Source: Chrysoporthe austroafricana
Lineage: Eukaryota > Ascomycota > Sordariomycetes > Diaporthales > Cryphonectriaceae
NCBI GenBank assembly: GCA_001051155.2
Contig: JYIP02000004.1
Location: forward strand, 249,576-313,575
Direction of reading: 5' to 3'
Length of the DNA: 64,000 nucleotides
In this document: piece by piece, positions 10,992 to 21,632 of the stretch
How positions within the stretch are numbered: the stretch's first letter is position 1
How the letters are laid out: the number at the start of each line of letters is the position of its first letter
The notes under the pieces: generated by a model
Database searches by the model: none
What the model was told of the DNA's origin: nothing
Seen by the model: the letters and a program-made list of their open reading frames with translations, nothing else
Program-made: the position numbers and the translations under genes

Positions 10992-11647
10992 ATGGGTGTG
11001 AAAAACGTCCTTACGGCCTTTGTGGCCTCCTCTTTGGCTGCTTCAAACGTCCTCGTTGCGACTACAAACTCCGTTGTGCCTTGGTACGTCCTTCAACTTG
11101 ACGTACAACTCTGGATACCGTTTCATCTCGAGCTTCAGCTCGTGTCTAGAAACGAATGACTAAAACTGAACTCAACAGGCCCACTATCCTCCCTGGTTAT
11201 GGCACCCTCGACGTCAACATGAGCACCATCGCCCGTGAGAGCGATTCCACCATCCTTCTCAACTTGATCGACGTCAATGCGGTCCCTGGCACCTTCACCC
11301 TCTCTAAGAAGGGCCATAATGCCTGTGTCGACCATTGCGAATTTGGTTTCACCAGCGCCGTGAATGGTACACTGTGTCTTGGCGGGGGCATCAGCTACGA
11401 GAGGATCGTGGACTCTCTGCTCAGCTTCACGCACAACCTCACCAGTGCAGCTGTCATGCCGCCTGTTCAGGGCGATAATAGTTGCTATCCCGTTTCAGGC
11501 TGCTGGTGCACGTGCGAGATGGCTTGTATCGCCACATTGCTCCTCTTCCCTCTATGTGGTGAGTCCCTTACAAGCCCGGCCGTCTCAACCGTGGTGAGTT
11601 TGCTGACCTTCTGCAAAGTGGCTGGCTGCACGGCTTGTCCTAATTAG
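10992..11647 (+). CDS. Small cysteine-rich secreted protein (effector-like)
   Basis: Exons 10992-11083, 11179-11558 and 11619-11647, 166 aa. The second intron has a textbook TGCTGAC branch site 11 bases before its AG. The protein starts with a signal-peptide-like stretch (MGVKNVLTAFVASSLAASN), followed by a short tail and a mature domain with about ten cysteines, mostly C-terminal (NSCYPVSGCWCTCEMAC; CVAGCTACPN). Three N-x-S/T sites occur. Both introns keep the frame and no stops interrupt it, although decayed PKS sequence lies on both sides. I recognise no family. The features fit a secreted effector or Cys-rich surface protein; function is unknown. If the last intron is retained the frame stays open to the same stop. 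Confidence 0.68.
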
Positions 11648-12069
11648 GCTCTCATGCACATATTCGTGAGAGCAAGGAATGATCCTTCGACAACGGCTCG
11701 CGCTTCCGGGTGAGCCTTCGCTGGGGAATTGGCAGGATCAAGGATTCCAATAATAAACAAGAAAATTAGTGGCTACATCGCCGGAAAATCGCAGGCTCTC
11801 CGATCGTTCTTTCTCAGTTAAAACCCATCGTAACGATTCAAAAGTTGGTTTAACGCATCCAGTTTAGTTTGCTGAAATCTCAAGCTTGGTTTATTGTGGT
11901 AATCAGCGAACGACAAGTCAGCAACATTGCAGCCAACATGCATGAAAACCCTGCTTGCAAGTCAAAGGACCCTTTATCCACCCCCTTCCGGCCTAATCCA
12001 CCCCCCGCTTATGATATCAGCGTCGGGGTTATGATCTTTATTCCACAGCATATCCTTAAGGAGCAGCGC

Positions 12070-13340
12070 TCTTTAAGAAGTTAGGGCGTTCCACGATATG
12101 CCCAGAATCTTAGTCCCGAGGAAGTCATGGGCGGGAAACGGGCGATACTTCCAGTCTTTGCTGGCAAAGCTTTCATGCTCGTACTTGACGGAGTGGTCCC
12201 ATTGGTAATTTGGCAAGCTAACAATGATGCGAGGTTTAGATGTGTCTCCCTCAGTCCGAACTTCTCAAAATCCGTATCGGTGCAAGAAAAGACTTACCGG
12301 CTAGGTCAAATAAAGGCCAAGTGGAATCAGTTCCCCTGGCGAGTGACGCTGAATACTTGGTTGATGTGGCTACAAGTCCAAGTGCCAGCTTGCTATGACT
12401 GATGGGGCCTGCTAGAGCACCTCTTGGTCCGATCCCAATGAGATTCTGGGCACCTCTAGCCCGGATCATGGCTGTCGCGCCTAGACCAATGAACATGGTA
12501 GGGTTCACTCCCCAGTCCTTCAGCACGGAGAGGATAGCCAGCCGCAATGCGGTCGCAAGATTCTGAGAACACCTGGGCAAACGTATGTGTTCGGACGATC
12601 GAGACATGGTAAGTTCGTCCATGAGGCTCTATTTGGGAGGCTTGGGCATGGCTTGTAGTTCCTGGTCCAAGTGCTGTATGTCTTGCGGTAGAGAACCTCT
12701 TGAGTATTTTTGGCCCATTTGCTGCCATTGGACCCCCTGTCTAGTAAAAACAAAGGAAATTTGCGAAGCCTGATGGGACTTTCCATACACGACCTGGCTT
12801 TCCTCGAATTTCACACCACCGGATACAGCGTATGCGCGATAGAAATGACTCGTGCGCCGTTGTGCCATAGAGTAAGCCAGTCAGCAGATTGGATCTTGAC
12901 TGAGGTCTGATAGGTAACGGACAAGCTTGCTGATGTAATATTTGAGCTATGTCTCATCATTTGCGGAAATACGAGCAGCCGCCTAGTCCTATCATCATCA
13001 TCGGCGAATATGTCGCCCTCCGCCGAAGCATACTGTTCGGATGGTGAAGAGGAGAATACAGGCGACGCTGCTCTGCACTCGAAGGACCACCGGCCAAGGT
13101 TTCTGTGCCGTGACATTCCAGCTACGTGGTAGGCTGAAGTCCGTGATTCCCATCCTAGAGTATGCTCTGAGGATAGCAAGAGCTGGAGCTTCCCGCATTT
13201 AGACTAGCAATTCCTGGAGTACAGCCGTCGCTATTTGTTGGCCTACCACGAATCACTGCGCGAATAGAATCTCCATCTTCGAGACGCTCCCGAATTAGGC
13301 ATTTGATAGCCTCTGCCTTGATATATCCATCTGCGCGGGC
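12070..13340 (-). pseudogene. Polyketide synthase relic: KS, linker, AT and start of DH
   Basis: Reading the minus strand from about 13340 down, PKS landmarks occur in order across several frames. The KS part has ARADGYIKAEAIKCLI and DGDSIRAVIRG...NSDG.TPGIAS, then the catalytic HGTGT region as CHGTETLAGG near 13110. The KS-AT linker (RRTSHFYRAYAVSGG) follows, then the AT start (ISFVFTRQGVQWQQMGQ) near 12750. Further on are SVLKDWGVNPTMFIGLG, the IGPRGALAGPI block, the post-AT YSASLARGTD...LAGKSF motif, and a DH-type entry (NYQWDHSVKYEHESFASKDW) near 12200. Stops, frameshifts and loss of the AT GHSxG active-site block make it non-functional. The domain order is that of a highly reducing fungal type I PKS. 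Possible older KS sequence up to about 13600 is too decayed to claim. Confidence 0.85.
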
Positions 13341-13814
13341 GGAAGAAGTTCAGCCTCATAGAGAAAGGAGTTGTGACTTGTTGCATCTCAATGACATCCT
13401 TAGAACATTGGCTTCATCACTACATTCGTATTGTTAGCCCCAACTGCATATACGTCTACCATAGTATCCTGTAACAATGCCTCTAGCCATTCTCATTTCG
13501 CCCCCAAACCGAGAGGCCCAAAAGCATCAGCCGCCAGGCTTGTAGCAGGTACCAATAATTAAGACTATATACCACGAGCAGTGCGGCGAATTTCTATCAG
13601 TTTCGCCTTGCCCTCTGACAAACAAAACAGGCCAATTGAACCCGCATAAGTCTGTAGCAGCAATGCAGCTTGGCTGCAGGCACATTCTCTTCGGGCATTT
13701 GACCCGTTACTGAGCCCAGCAGCCATACTGAGTACGGACGTACTCAATATGACTGTCTGCCTCTCTATCATTTGGACTCTAAAGGGACTTCTTACGGAAG
13801 CTAACTTTATAAGC

Positions 13815-14470
13815 TAGACTGGCAGGGTCTTCGTTGTTATAGGCGGATCTAACAGTCTGGGCTACGAGCTCTCGAGTATACTTTACGATGCAGGTGGCAA
13901 AGTCTACATTCTCACTCGGTCACAAGAGCGCACTGAGAGCGCTATATCCCGTATAAAGACCTATTATGAAAAGGAAGATGCTGGTAAATAGCGGGGAAGC
14001 TTGGAATTCATCTATCTAGACCTGATAGACTTCAGTACCGTCAAGACAGCCGCTCAAGAATTCCTCAACAGAGAAGGTCCAGGGGCATGTTTAGACGTAC
14101 TGTTAGTTGATCTTCATTTCGAGTTCTGCAGGTCTGATGAAGGCCCTTTCTGGATCATGTCGCCGCCATAAACATTGTCTGTGTCAGAGATCTCATGACC
14201 TTTTTACACCAATCCTTGCAATGCATCTTGTGTAAGGCAGACCGAATACTGGCAACCCGAAAGGTTCAATAATGCCGGCACGGGAGGCCGTAAAAATACA
14301 CCGTTGGGACAACAGGGCCATGAATACCACTTCACGATTAATACAACGGGGTCCTTCCTCCTGACACGCCTTCTTACACTGGACCTCTCGAGTACAGCCA
14401 AGCGCAGTCCCCCGGGCAGTGTAAGGATCACAGCTCCCATCGTGTCCTCTGCCATCACGTCGTCGTGCCT
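13815..14470 (+). pseudogene. Short-chain dehydrogenase/reductase relic
   Basis: The plus strand reads an SDR N-terminus (FVVIGGSNSLGYELSSIL, a degenerate TGxxxGxG cofactor loop) followed by YDAGGKVYILTRSQERTE. An in-frame TAG near 13990 interrupts it and the same frame resumes with EFIYLDLIDFSTVKTAAQEF. After disordered sequence a NNAG motif appears (FNNAGTGGRKNTPLGQQG) and then HFTINTTGSFLLTRLL and SPPGSVRI, the helix and strand before the SDR catalytic serine. The catalytic YxxxK part is not seen. It is probably a tailoring gene of the same decayed cluster as the PKS relic. Confidence 0.78.
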
Positions 14471-14479
14471 GCCGCGGAG

Positions 14480-15861
14480 ACCTAGGGCGATCGGCTCGTG
14501 CGAGTCCCTTGGGAGATGACATTGACCTATGTCGTGTAGACGTCAGGGCTTGGGGCTGACTGACTTTGCGCTGGGCATCCCCCGGCCTGTACAAGCTTTT
14601 CTCTAGTATGTTGCTTTCTCTTGGCTTCACACACCGCAAGAATTGGAGCATCGCGCGCGATTCCCCGAGCTCTGATGGCCTCTGTGGGCGTCGACAGATG
14701 TCTAGCAACGTCTAGCTACTCATGTTACTGGTTCCCTGGTGGGTACTCGTAGACGCTCTCCCATTCCCAAGCTCGTAGAATATTCGGACATTCTGCTTCT
14801 CGCAGACACATGCAAGTGGAGTTGTACGGAACAAGATGTAGCCAACTAGAACGCCTCGGCCGTGTATCTCAAAAGAAAAAAAAAAAAAAAGCAGATCCGG
14901 CATGGCGGGGCGTTCGATTTGCCAGTGTCAGCACCTAGATGCGCCCGCCGACGTCGGGTGAAGCCCGTCTAGATGCGCACTGCGACCTCATGTTGCAGTG
15001 TCCGGGCATGGTCCTGCCATCCCGACCACGTTGCGTTCGCGGGGTCTGCCTAGGAAAAGAGAACGCTGGAGCACCTAGTGGGGCACGACTAGGGAGACTC
15101 AGCGTCAACGACCAGGCCACTCTGGACGGTATGGGGAGGATAGTTCAATACCGGCGCGGACGGCATGGTGGACGACCGCAGACTTGCCTTCCAGAGGGGA
15201 GGTAGGTCGCAAGGCTAGCGGATGACGTCGTCCACGCGGCAAGGATTTGGTTTCACTTGAAGATAGACAGACCTGGCTCGACGTGGCTGTGGGTCGTGGT
15301 ACCGAACACGAGGTGGCGACTCTCTGGTCGAGGCTGGGGATATCCAGATCTTGGGTTTCAGCCGCATCTGGTCGCGAGCCCCTGACAGCCCGACCGCGTC
15401 TGCCCTGTGGTCATCTCGAGTGGTAATTACAGCTAATTTGGTGAGGGCAACAACCTCTCGAGGCAGCACCGCTAAAAATGGAAACACGCCAGTCGCCTGC
15501 AGGGCCAGACAGCTTGATTTCAGGGGCCCTGGGGCCCGTCGCGGCCTCGACCCACCAGCTCCGTCGGCAGCGTGGCCAGTGGAGACCCTCCCTCGGGGCA
15601 TTCGTGCAGATGGGTCCTGCTCGCCCGGCCGAATTAGGCGTCGGGGCGCTCCAGATTGGGGTTGAAGTGTTGGAACACGTAGAGGGCGCAGAGAGAGGGC
15701 CTCATCTCGTCAGAAATGATCTCCTCGCCCTCGCGTGCGCATCACTCGCCCCAGAATTAGACAGCTCATCAAACTCCTCCCCTCCTCCTCAGTAGCTGGA
15801 CTACGGACGAGTCAGCACCTCGACAGCTTATTGTGCACGACGCCACGGGCTGCGCGGCACA
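14480..15861. other. Intergenic, boundary between decayed and GC-rich blocks
   Basis: No supportable gene. An A-rich tract lies at 14871-14890. From about 14940 the base composition shifts to GC-rich, and both-strand ORFs there are composition artefacts. Confidence 0.45.
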
Positions 15862-17050
15862 ATGTCTCCCTCTTCTTCCTCCCGGCCGACGCCTGCACAA
15901 CTCAGCCTATTCCCGGACCCAGCCGCCAGAGGCCACCAACCACCACACAGCCACAGGATCGTCGACAAGGAGCTGCCGCCCTCGCCACCCAAGTCCTCAG
16001 CCGGCGAGACCTTCCAGAAGGCCTTTCAAAAGATGCAACAACAACTGCAACAGTCACCACAGCATGTAGGACCCGAGATCGCAAAAAAATCCAGCGCCAT
16101 GATCGAGTTCATCGACCTCCCTGCCCCGCACAGCGGGCACATCCGCGTGCTGCAGCTCAACCGGCCGGCCGCGGCGAACGCCATCTCCTACGCGCTGCTG
16201 TCGGCGCTGCGGAAGGAGATCCAGACGATCCAGTCGCAGTACAGCCACATCTCCGGGGCGGAGATGCCGTGGACGGAGGGCGACATCAAGGGCCCGACGA
16301 GGGCGCTGATCATCGCGAGCTCGGTCGACTCGTGCTTCTGCGCCGGGGCGGATCTGAAGGAGCTGGGCAGGCTCAACCCCGAGCAGTGAGTGCACGCAGC
16401 GCCTGCCTGGCGCCGCCCCTGCCTCCCCCCCTCTTCCCAACGGCGGGCATCATGTGCTGACGCGAGACAGGATGTCGGCCTTTTTCTCGGCGATGCGGGA
16501 TACCTTCAAGGCCGTCGCGAACCTCCCAGTGCCGGTCATCTCGGCCATCGGCTCGGCCGCGCTCGGGAGCGGCTTCGAGCTGGCGCTGGCGAGCCACTTC
16601 CGGGTGCTCTCGTCCAACGCGTCGCTCGCGCTCCCGGAGACGGGGCTCGGCATCATCCCGGCCGCCGGCGGCACGCACCGGCTGGCGGCGCTGGTGGGGG
16701 ACGCGCGCGCGCGCGAGATCGTCATGACCAGCCGCAAGGTGGAGGGCCCGGAGGCGTACACGCTGGGGATCGCCAGCAGGCTGGTGGACCTCGAGACGGA
16801 GAGCGAGGGGCTGGACGAGGCGACGGTGCTGGCCGTGGCGAGGAGGAAGGTGTTGGTCGAGGCGATCCGGCTCGCCGAGGAGGTGTGCGAGGGCGCTCCC
16901 GTCGCCGTGAGGGCGGCGCTGAAGGCGCTGAACGCGCCGAGCGAGGAGTCCGAGAAGGCCATGTGCGAGAGGGTCCTTGTGAGCGATGACTGGCACGAGG
17001 CGCTGAGGGCGTTCGGGGAGAAGAGGAAGCCCGTGTTCAAGGGGAGGTGA
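15862..17050 (+). CDS. Enoyl-CoA hydratase/isomerase family protein (mitochondrial AUH-like)
   Basis: Exons 15862-16385 and 16471-17050 (intron with a tgctgacg branch site) encode 367 aa. The crotonase fold is clear. The oxyanion-hole segment SCFCAGADLKELGRL sits near residue 165, the second oxyanion/catalytic segment GSGFELALASH follows, and then LALPETGLGIIPAAGGTHRL, so both catalytic glutamates of the family are present. The C-terminus (EALRAFGEKRKPVFKGR) is typical. The fold and length suggest a methylglutaconyl-CoA hydratase-like enzyme of leucine or fatty-acid catabolism. The N-terminal 80 residues are low-complexity and not a good mitochondrial presequence. An upstream frame from 15735 (MRITRPRIRQLIKLL...) looks like one and may be a missed first exon. 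Confidence 0.88.
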
Positions 17051-17284
17051 GGATGCTGTAATTATAGACAACCTTTTGAGTACCCGAGCATATATATACC
17101 CCTATAGACCTGTCTATTCCTACTGTAATAATTTTTAATCATAAGAGTAAAGAAATACATACGCAGGCGTTTGCAAGATGCCGTAAAGTCTCCTGAAAGA
17201 CGACCCAGAGGAATCAACATCATGTAATAAGGATGCCAGAGGCTGTGATGTTTCTAGTGATGTCTCCCGTCTCGAGCGTGCAAC

Positions 17285-17354
17285 GGAGGGGGAGGGGGGC
17301 ATGGGGGGCATGGGATGGGGGTTGAGGGGGGGGAGCTTGGGGGTTAGGGTTAGC
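17285..17354 (+). repeat. G-rich tract ending in two telomere-type TTAGGG units
   Basis: Runs of 4-8 G separated by 1-5 bases, finishing with GGGTTAGGGTTAG at 17341-17353. It lies about 185 bases before the twinfilin ATG and could form a G-quadruplex or bind a telobox factor; both are inference. Confidence 0.7.
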
Positions 17355-17537
17355 CTGCCCCTCGACTGAGTTACCCACGTCATTGTGTCTCAGCTCGTGC
17401 GTTGTCCCGCCAAATGCTCGACCGCCTCCATCAGCTGTGGCCAGTGGGACGGACTCACCACCACACCAAGCCTCGAGGCCATCGACGCGAAACTTGGGAC
17501 CACTCTCTAGGCCTCACCTTCGTGGTCAACCGTCAAT

Positions 17538-18771
17538 ATGCAGTCTGGAATCTCAGGTACGGTCCCCCTCCTTTGTCCCAGGAACCTTCACGTGCAGGCA
17601 TCGCTCCATCACGACATGTGTCTCCAGTACCGAGACCTGGCCTGGCCTGGCTTGACCTGACCTGACCTGACCTGGCCTGGCCTGACCTGGCCTGACCTGA
17701 CCTGACCTGCGCTCTCTGTACAGCCTCCCAGGAGCTGACCTCCAAGTTCAACGATCTCCTCCGGTCCGACTCCCACTTCGGCCTCCTCGCCACCATCGAG
17801 AACGAGGCTCTCGTGCCCGTCTCGCTGCTCACGCCGCCCGCCCCCGCCCCCTTCGCTGACAACATCACCTCCCTCCTCCTGCCCGCCCTGACCGACAGCG
17901 ACCCGCTGTACATCCTCCTCAAGCGCTACGATGCCGTGCCCAAGCTCATAGCGGTCTCGTACGTGCCCGACACCGCCAAGGTCCGACAGAAGATGCTCTT
18001 CGCCTCGACGCGGCTGACCCTCGTGCGGGAGCTCGGGAGGGAGCACTTCCGGGAGACCATCTTCGCGACGACCAAGGAGGAGCTCACCCCCGAGGGCTTC
18101 GAGAAGCACGACAAGCACGAGAAGCTCGAGGCGCCCCTGACGGAGGAGGAGAGGAGCCTCGAGGGCGTCAAGAGGGCGGAGGCCGAGGAGGGGAGCAGGG
18201 GCACAGGCACGAGGGAGATCCATCTGAGCCAGACCATGCAGATGCCGGTGCATGAGGATGCGCTAGCCTCGCTAAAGGAGCTGGGCACGGAGGGCGGGAA
18301 GAACCTGGTGATGCTGGTCAGTCCCCCCGCGGCGTGTGGGTGTGCCGGCCTGTTGATGCTGACTACGCGCTGCAGAAAGTGAACCCCGACACCGAAAAGA
18401 TCGAGCTTGTGCCCGACGCCTCCTCTCCGTCGTCCATACCAGAGCTCGTGCAGGCCATCTCGACCACCGAGCCTAGGTTCACGTTCTACCGCTTCGCACA
18501 CGAGCACGAGGGCAGCCGGTCCGCGCCGCTGCTTTTCATCTACACCTGCCCGGTGACGGAGGGGCGCAAGGCCATCAAGGATCGCATGCTGTATCCGCTG
18601 ATGAAGCGCGCCGTCTTGGAGATGGCCAGCCGCGAGTGTGACCTGGACGTGGAGAAGAAGTTTGAGGTGGAAGAGCCGAGCGAGATCACCGAGGAGACCG
18701 TGCTGTCGGACCTGCACCCAAAGGTGGAGGTCAAGAAGGGCTTCAGCAGGCCCAAGAGGCCTGGGCGGTAG
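17538..18771 (+). CDS. twf1: Twinfilin, ADF-homology actin-binding protein
   Basis: Exons 17538-17556, 17724-18316 and 18376-18771, 335 aa, the usual length for twinfilin. A tiny first exon codes MQSGIS plus one base; the join gives MQSGISASQELTSKFNDLLR, the conserved start. ADF-H domain 1 covers about residues 5-140 (YILLKRYDA; VSYVPDTAKVRQKMLFASTR). ADF-H domain 2 covers about 180-315 (FTFYRFAHEHEGSRSAPLLF; IYTCPVTEGRKAIKDRMLY). The basic tail (VKKGFSRPKRPGR) fits the twinfilin C-terminal capping-protein/phosphoinositide-binding tail. It binds ADP-G-actin and regulates cortical actin turnover. The first intron carries an unusual repeat, described separately. Confidence 0.93.
17635..17709 (+). 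repeat. twf1: CCTGA/CCTGG pentamer array inside twinfilin intron 1
   Basis: About fifteen tandem copies of CCTGR fill nearly half of the 167-base intron 17557-17723, ending about 14 bases before the acceptor. Many units contain CTGAC, a form of the fungal branch-site consensus. Confidence 0.85.
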
Positions 18772-19099
18772 GCGGCGTCGTCGTCTGATCGGGACCCGCG
18801 ACGGCACTGTTGTTACCAAGAGCAGGGCCAGAGGCGACCACGGCATTGCAGGCAATCCGGAGCCCAACAGCATTCGGCGACAAGATAGATCAAATAATTT
18901 GATTCATTCAATGCTGTACACGCTCTGCCCCGGATTACCGACGTTCAATGCTCCAACCCCTCCCCGCCCCGCCCCCCAAAAACAAAAGAAAAGAATTCAG
19001 AAATACAGGATATATGCTGCAGAGACTATATGCTGTTATGAAGTCTAGCATGCCCTCGTAGGCACGACCAGCTCGAGCCTCACTTTCTGAGGCGCAACT
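18772..19099. other. Convergent intergenic region
   Basis: Holds the 3' ends of twinfilin (+) and the mitochondrial carrier (-). Nothing else recognised. Confidence 0.5.
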
Positions 19100-20287
19100 C
19101 TACTCCTCGTACCTCCCGCCCGAAGAGGTCCATGAGCTCTTTTCTATCTTGTCCTTGAGAAACTCGTACACTGTGAACGTGACAGCTTGACCGGGGGCGA
19201 CCCGCATGATCCGGGGCGTGATGCCCTTGTAGAAAGCATGGACGCCCTCTTGTCTGTTGCAACGTCAGCCAGCTGGATCAGACCCGAACGGAGGCCCTCG
19301 CCCCCTTCCCCCCCTTCCAGGACAGAAAGGGCCGCTTCACTGGGCAGCCGGGCGGCTCACCTGAACATCTCCCCGGCAATCATGGTGATCCTCTTCATGG
19401 CGCTCACGCCGGCCTCGGCGGGGGTCTTCTGCAGCCGCGTCTTGATGGTGTCGATGGGGGCGTTGCTGAGCGGGCCCATGGCGCCGCTCACGAGCCCGAT
19501 GAGGGTGGTCTGCCAGCCGGGCAGCATGGCGCCATCGTACTGCGGCTGCCAGCGCAGCAGGGCCTCCTTGAAGTAGGTGTAGGCGGTGAAGTTGACGGCC
19601 TGGTTGCTGCCCTGGCGCAGCGCGGTGAGGCTCACGCCGCGGTACAGCGCGCCGACGCCCTCCTCGCGGACGACCGTGTACAGGGCGTGGGCGGCGTTGC
19701 GGTACTTGGGCACGTCCAGCGGGTCGGCGAGCGAGTGGTGCTGCGCCTGCAGCCGGATCTTGATGACCTCCATGGGGGTGACGACGGCGACGGCCTCGGT
19801 GACGCCGGCGGCGAGGCCCGCCAGGAAGGTCCCGCGCCCCGTGATGACGCCCGTCTGCCCGTCCGCCAGCATCTGCTTGTAGGCCTCGAACGACGTGAAG
19901 CGGATGGCCATCTTGGGCACGATGCCCGTCAGCACAGCGCCGAGGCCCTTGTACAGGCCGAGGGGCGTCTCGCGCCGCACGATCTGCGCGCCCGTGGCCA
20001 GGAAGCCGCGCTTGGGGGTGCCGGGGGCGCGGCCGCGGCGGGAGAGCTGCATACGGACCTTGATCGTGTCTACGCGGAGAGGAGGGCGCACCGGTCAGCG
20101 GGCGTGCTTCACAGGGTGGGTGCCGGGGCAGACAGAAGGGGGAGGGGGAAGAGGAGGAGGAGGGAGAGGGCGTACCGAGGGGGTGGCATATTATCGCTTC
20201 CATCATGCCCGCCCCGCCGCCTGCGATCAGGTTCACTGCTGCGCCTGCCGGCGCCTTGCCGTCCTTGCCCTGCACCTTCGTCGCCAT
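19100..20287 (-). CDS. Mitochondrial succinate/fumarate carrier (Sfc1/Acr1, AcuL type)
   Basis: Exons on the minus strand 20287-20176, 20069-19361 and 19253-19100 encode 324 aa, the standard three-repeat carrier length. Each repeat has its PxDxxK signature: HPLDTIKVRMQ, TPMEVIKIRLQAQ and APIDTIKTRLQK. Sfc1-like blocks include LYKGLGAVLTGIVPKMAIRF, YTVVREEGVGALYRGVSLTA and GITPRIMRVAPGQAVTFTVY. The protein exchanges cytosolic succinate for matrix fumarate across the inner membrane and is needed for growth on acetate or fatty acids; it fits with the neighbouring enoyl-CoA hydratase only loosely. Both introns (106 and 107 bp) are canonical. Confidence 0.92.
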
Positions 20288-20894
20288 GGTGCGCGGCGTC
20301 GTCGTGTGGTCCGGGTCTGGGAGGAGGGGTGAGGAATGAGGAGTGCGGCTCGCGCCCTTGCGGTTCTACCTACGCCTACCGCTCCCACGAAGCACGTTGT
20401 ATGATCTGGTATACAATGCTCCCATAAGGAAAGAGAAACACAGTCTAGGAATGCTAGAGGGGGGCACGACGACGCGGAAAGGGGGTATCAAGAACGCAAC
20501 GACGAGGCAGAGACGGGCCCGGTGGAGGGGAGCCGAGGTATCTGGTAACTATTATACTATAATAGAGACGGCGCCGGGGGCCGAGAAGAGAAGTCGAGAG
20601 CTAGGGAATGTGACTCAAAGAGGCCAAGGAACAGAGGAGATGGACAAGCCGTGGTGTGCGCCAGGGAGCAAAGTGCCCTTGGCCCGCGGCTGTTGGGTCT
20701 CATGCCGGGAAACGCTCGTGACTGTGACCGCGGGGGGCTGGCAGCAATAGTGACAGCGTATGCTTGAGGATCTCGCGGGCGATCCAAGCCGGACGCAGGG
20801 ACCTGGGCCAGCCGTGGGAATGGGAATGCGGGATGGAGACAAGGAGGTGGTGGCCTCGGTGCAGCGGATGAAGCCTCCAACATCGCGACGGGTC

Positions 20895-20930
<36 letters not shown>

Positions 20931-21594
20931 TGCACGTCCTCGCCCTCGCCCACCTCTCGACGTCACGTCTGTCGAGCGCCCCTGGCGGTTCCCTCGACGG
21001 CCCAATCGCCCTGGAGAATGCCTCTCACTTCACCTGCTGGGCCTAATCCCCCTCCAGAGGCGATACAGCGGGCAGGTTCTTGGGACGCGGGAGGCGAGAT
21101 TCCCATGTGAAAGCCGTCTTCGCCGGAAGGTTGAAAACACTGACGGGAGGAAAACGAGTGACGTCGACGCTTGGGGTTAGCCGACCACGAGCCGAGCTTG
21201 TGATTCTGGCGCTTTGCGGGGGGGGGGGTCCGCACGAGGAGCCTCGACGACAAGGGTCTCTTCTCTCTTCGCGTCTGGGGCTGAGCCGCTACTGCAGCAG
21301 CCCTCGAGCAGAGGTCCCACGGGGTTCCAGAGGCTCGGGTGGATCCGGGATGGTGTTGGGTGTTGGCGCCTTCATCACGAGCTGCTCCGACCGGAGCCGA
21401 GGTCGTTGCCTCCGTCGCCGTCGCCGCCGCCGTCTCCGCCTCCGTGTCGTATCGTACCACCTGCTCGCCGGAGACACGTGTGTTATTTCCTCTTCCTCGA
21501 GGGGAGGGAGGCTCTCTCCTCTTCTGCGGAGGGGCCTCGCAGCCTTCTCGGCGGACTGGCTTATAGTAGCCGTCTCATCATCATCTCATCGTCA
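20288..21594. other. Divergent promoter region, GC-rich, no gene
   Basis: About 1.3 kb separating the carrier from the next plus-strand gene. Contains the GCAC microsatellite and a G10 run near 21219. ORFs here are low-complexity (Arg/Ser/Pro) artefacts. Confidence 0.5.
20895..20935. repeat. (GCAC)n microsatellite
   Basis: About nine perfect or near-perfect tandem GCAC units in the region upstream of the carrier gene. Confidence 0.9.
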
Positions 21595-21632
21595 TCAGCA
21601 CCAGCACCAGCACCAGCACCACCAGCAGCAGC
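21595..21632 (+). repeat. CAGCAC/CAG repeat abutting a start codon
   Basis: Tandem CAGCAC units changing to CAG, ending at the base before ATG 21633, so it would lie in the 5' UTR of that gene. Confidence 0.85.

Noticed and set aside
14193..14708. 171-codon minus-strand ORF
   Set aside because: Overlaps the SDR relic, whose plus-strand motifs explain the sequence better.
17926..18873. 315-codon ORF antisense to twinfilin
   Set aside because: Shadow of the GC-rich twinfilin exons; no independent protein signature.
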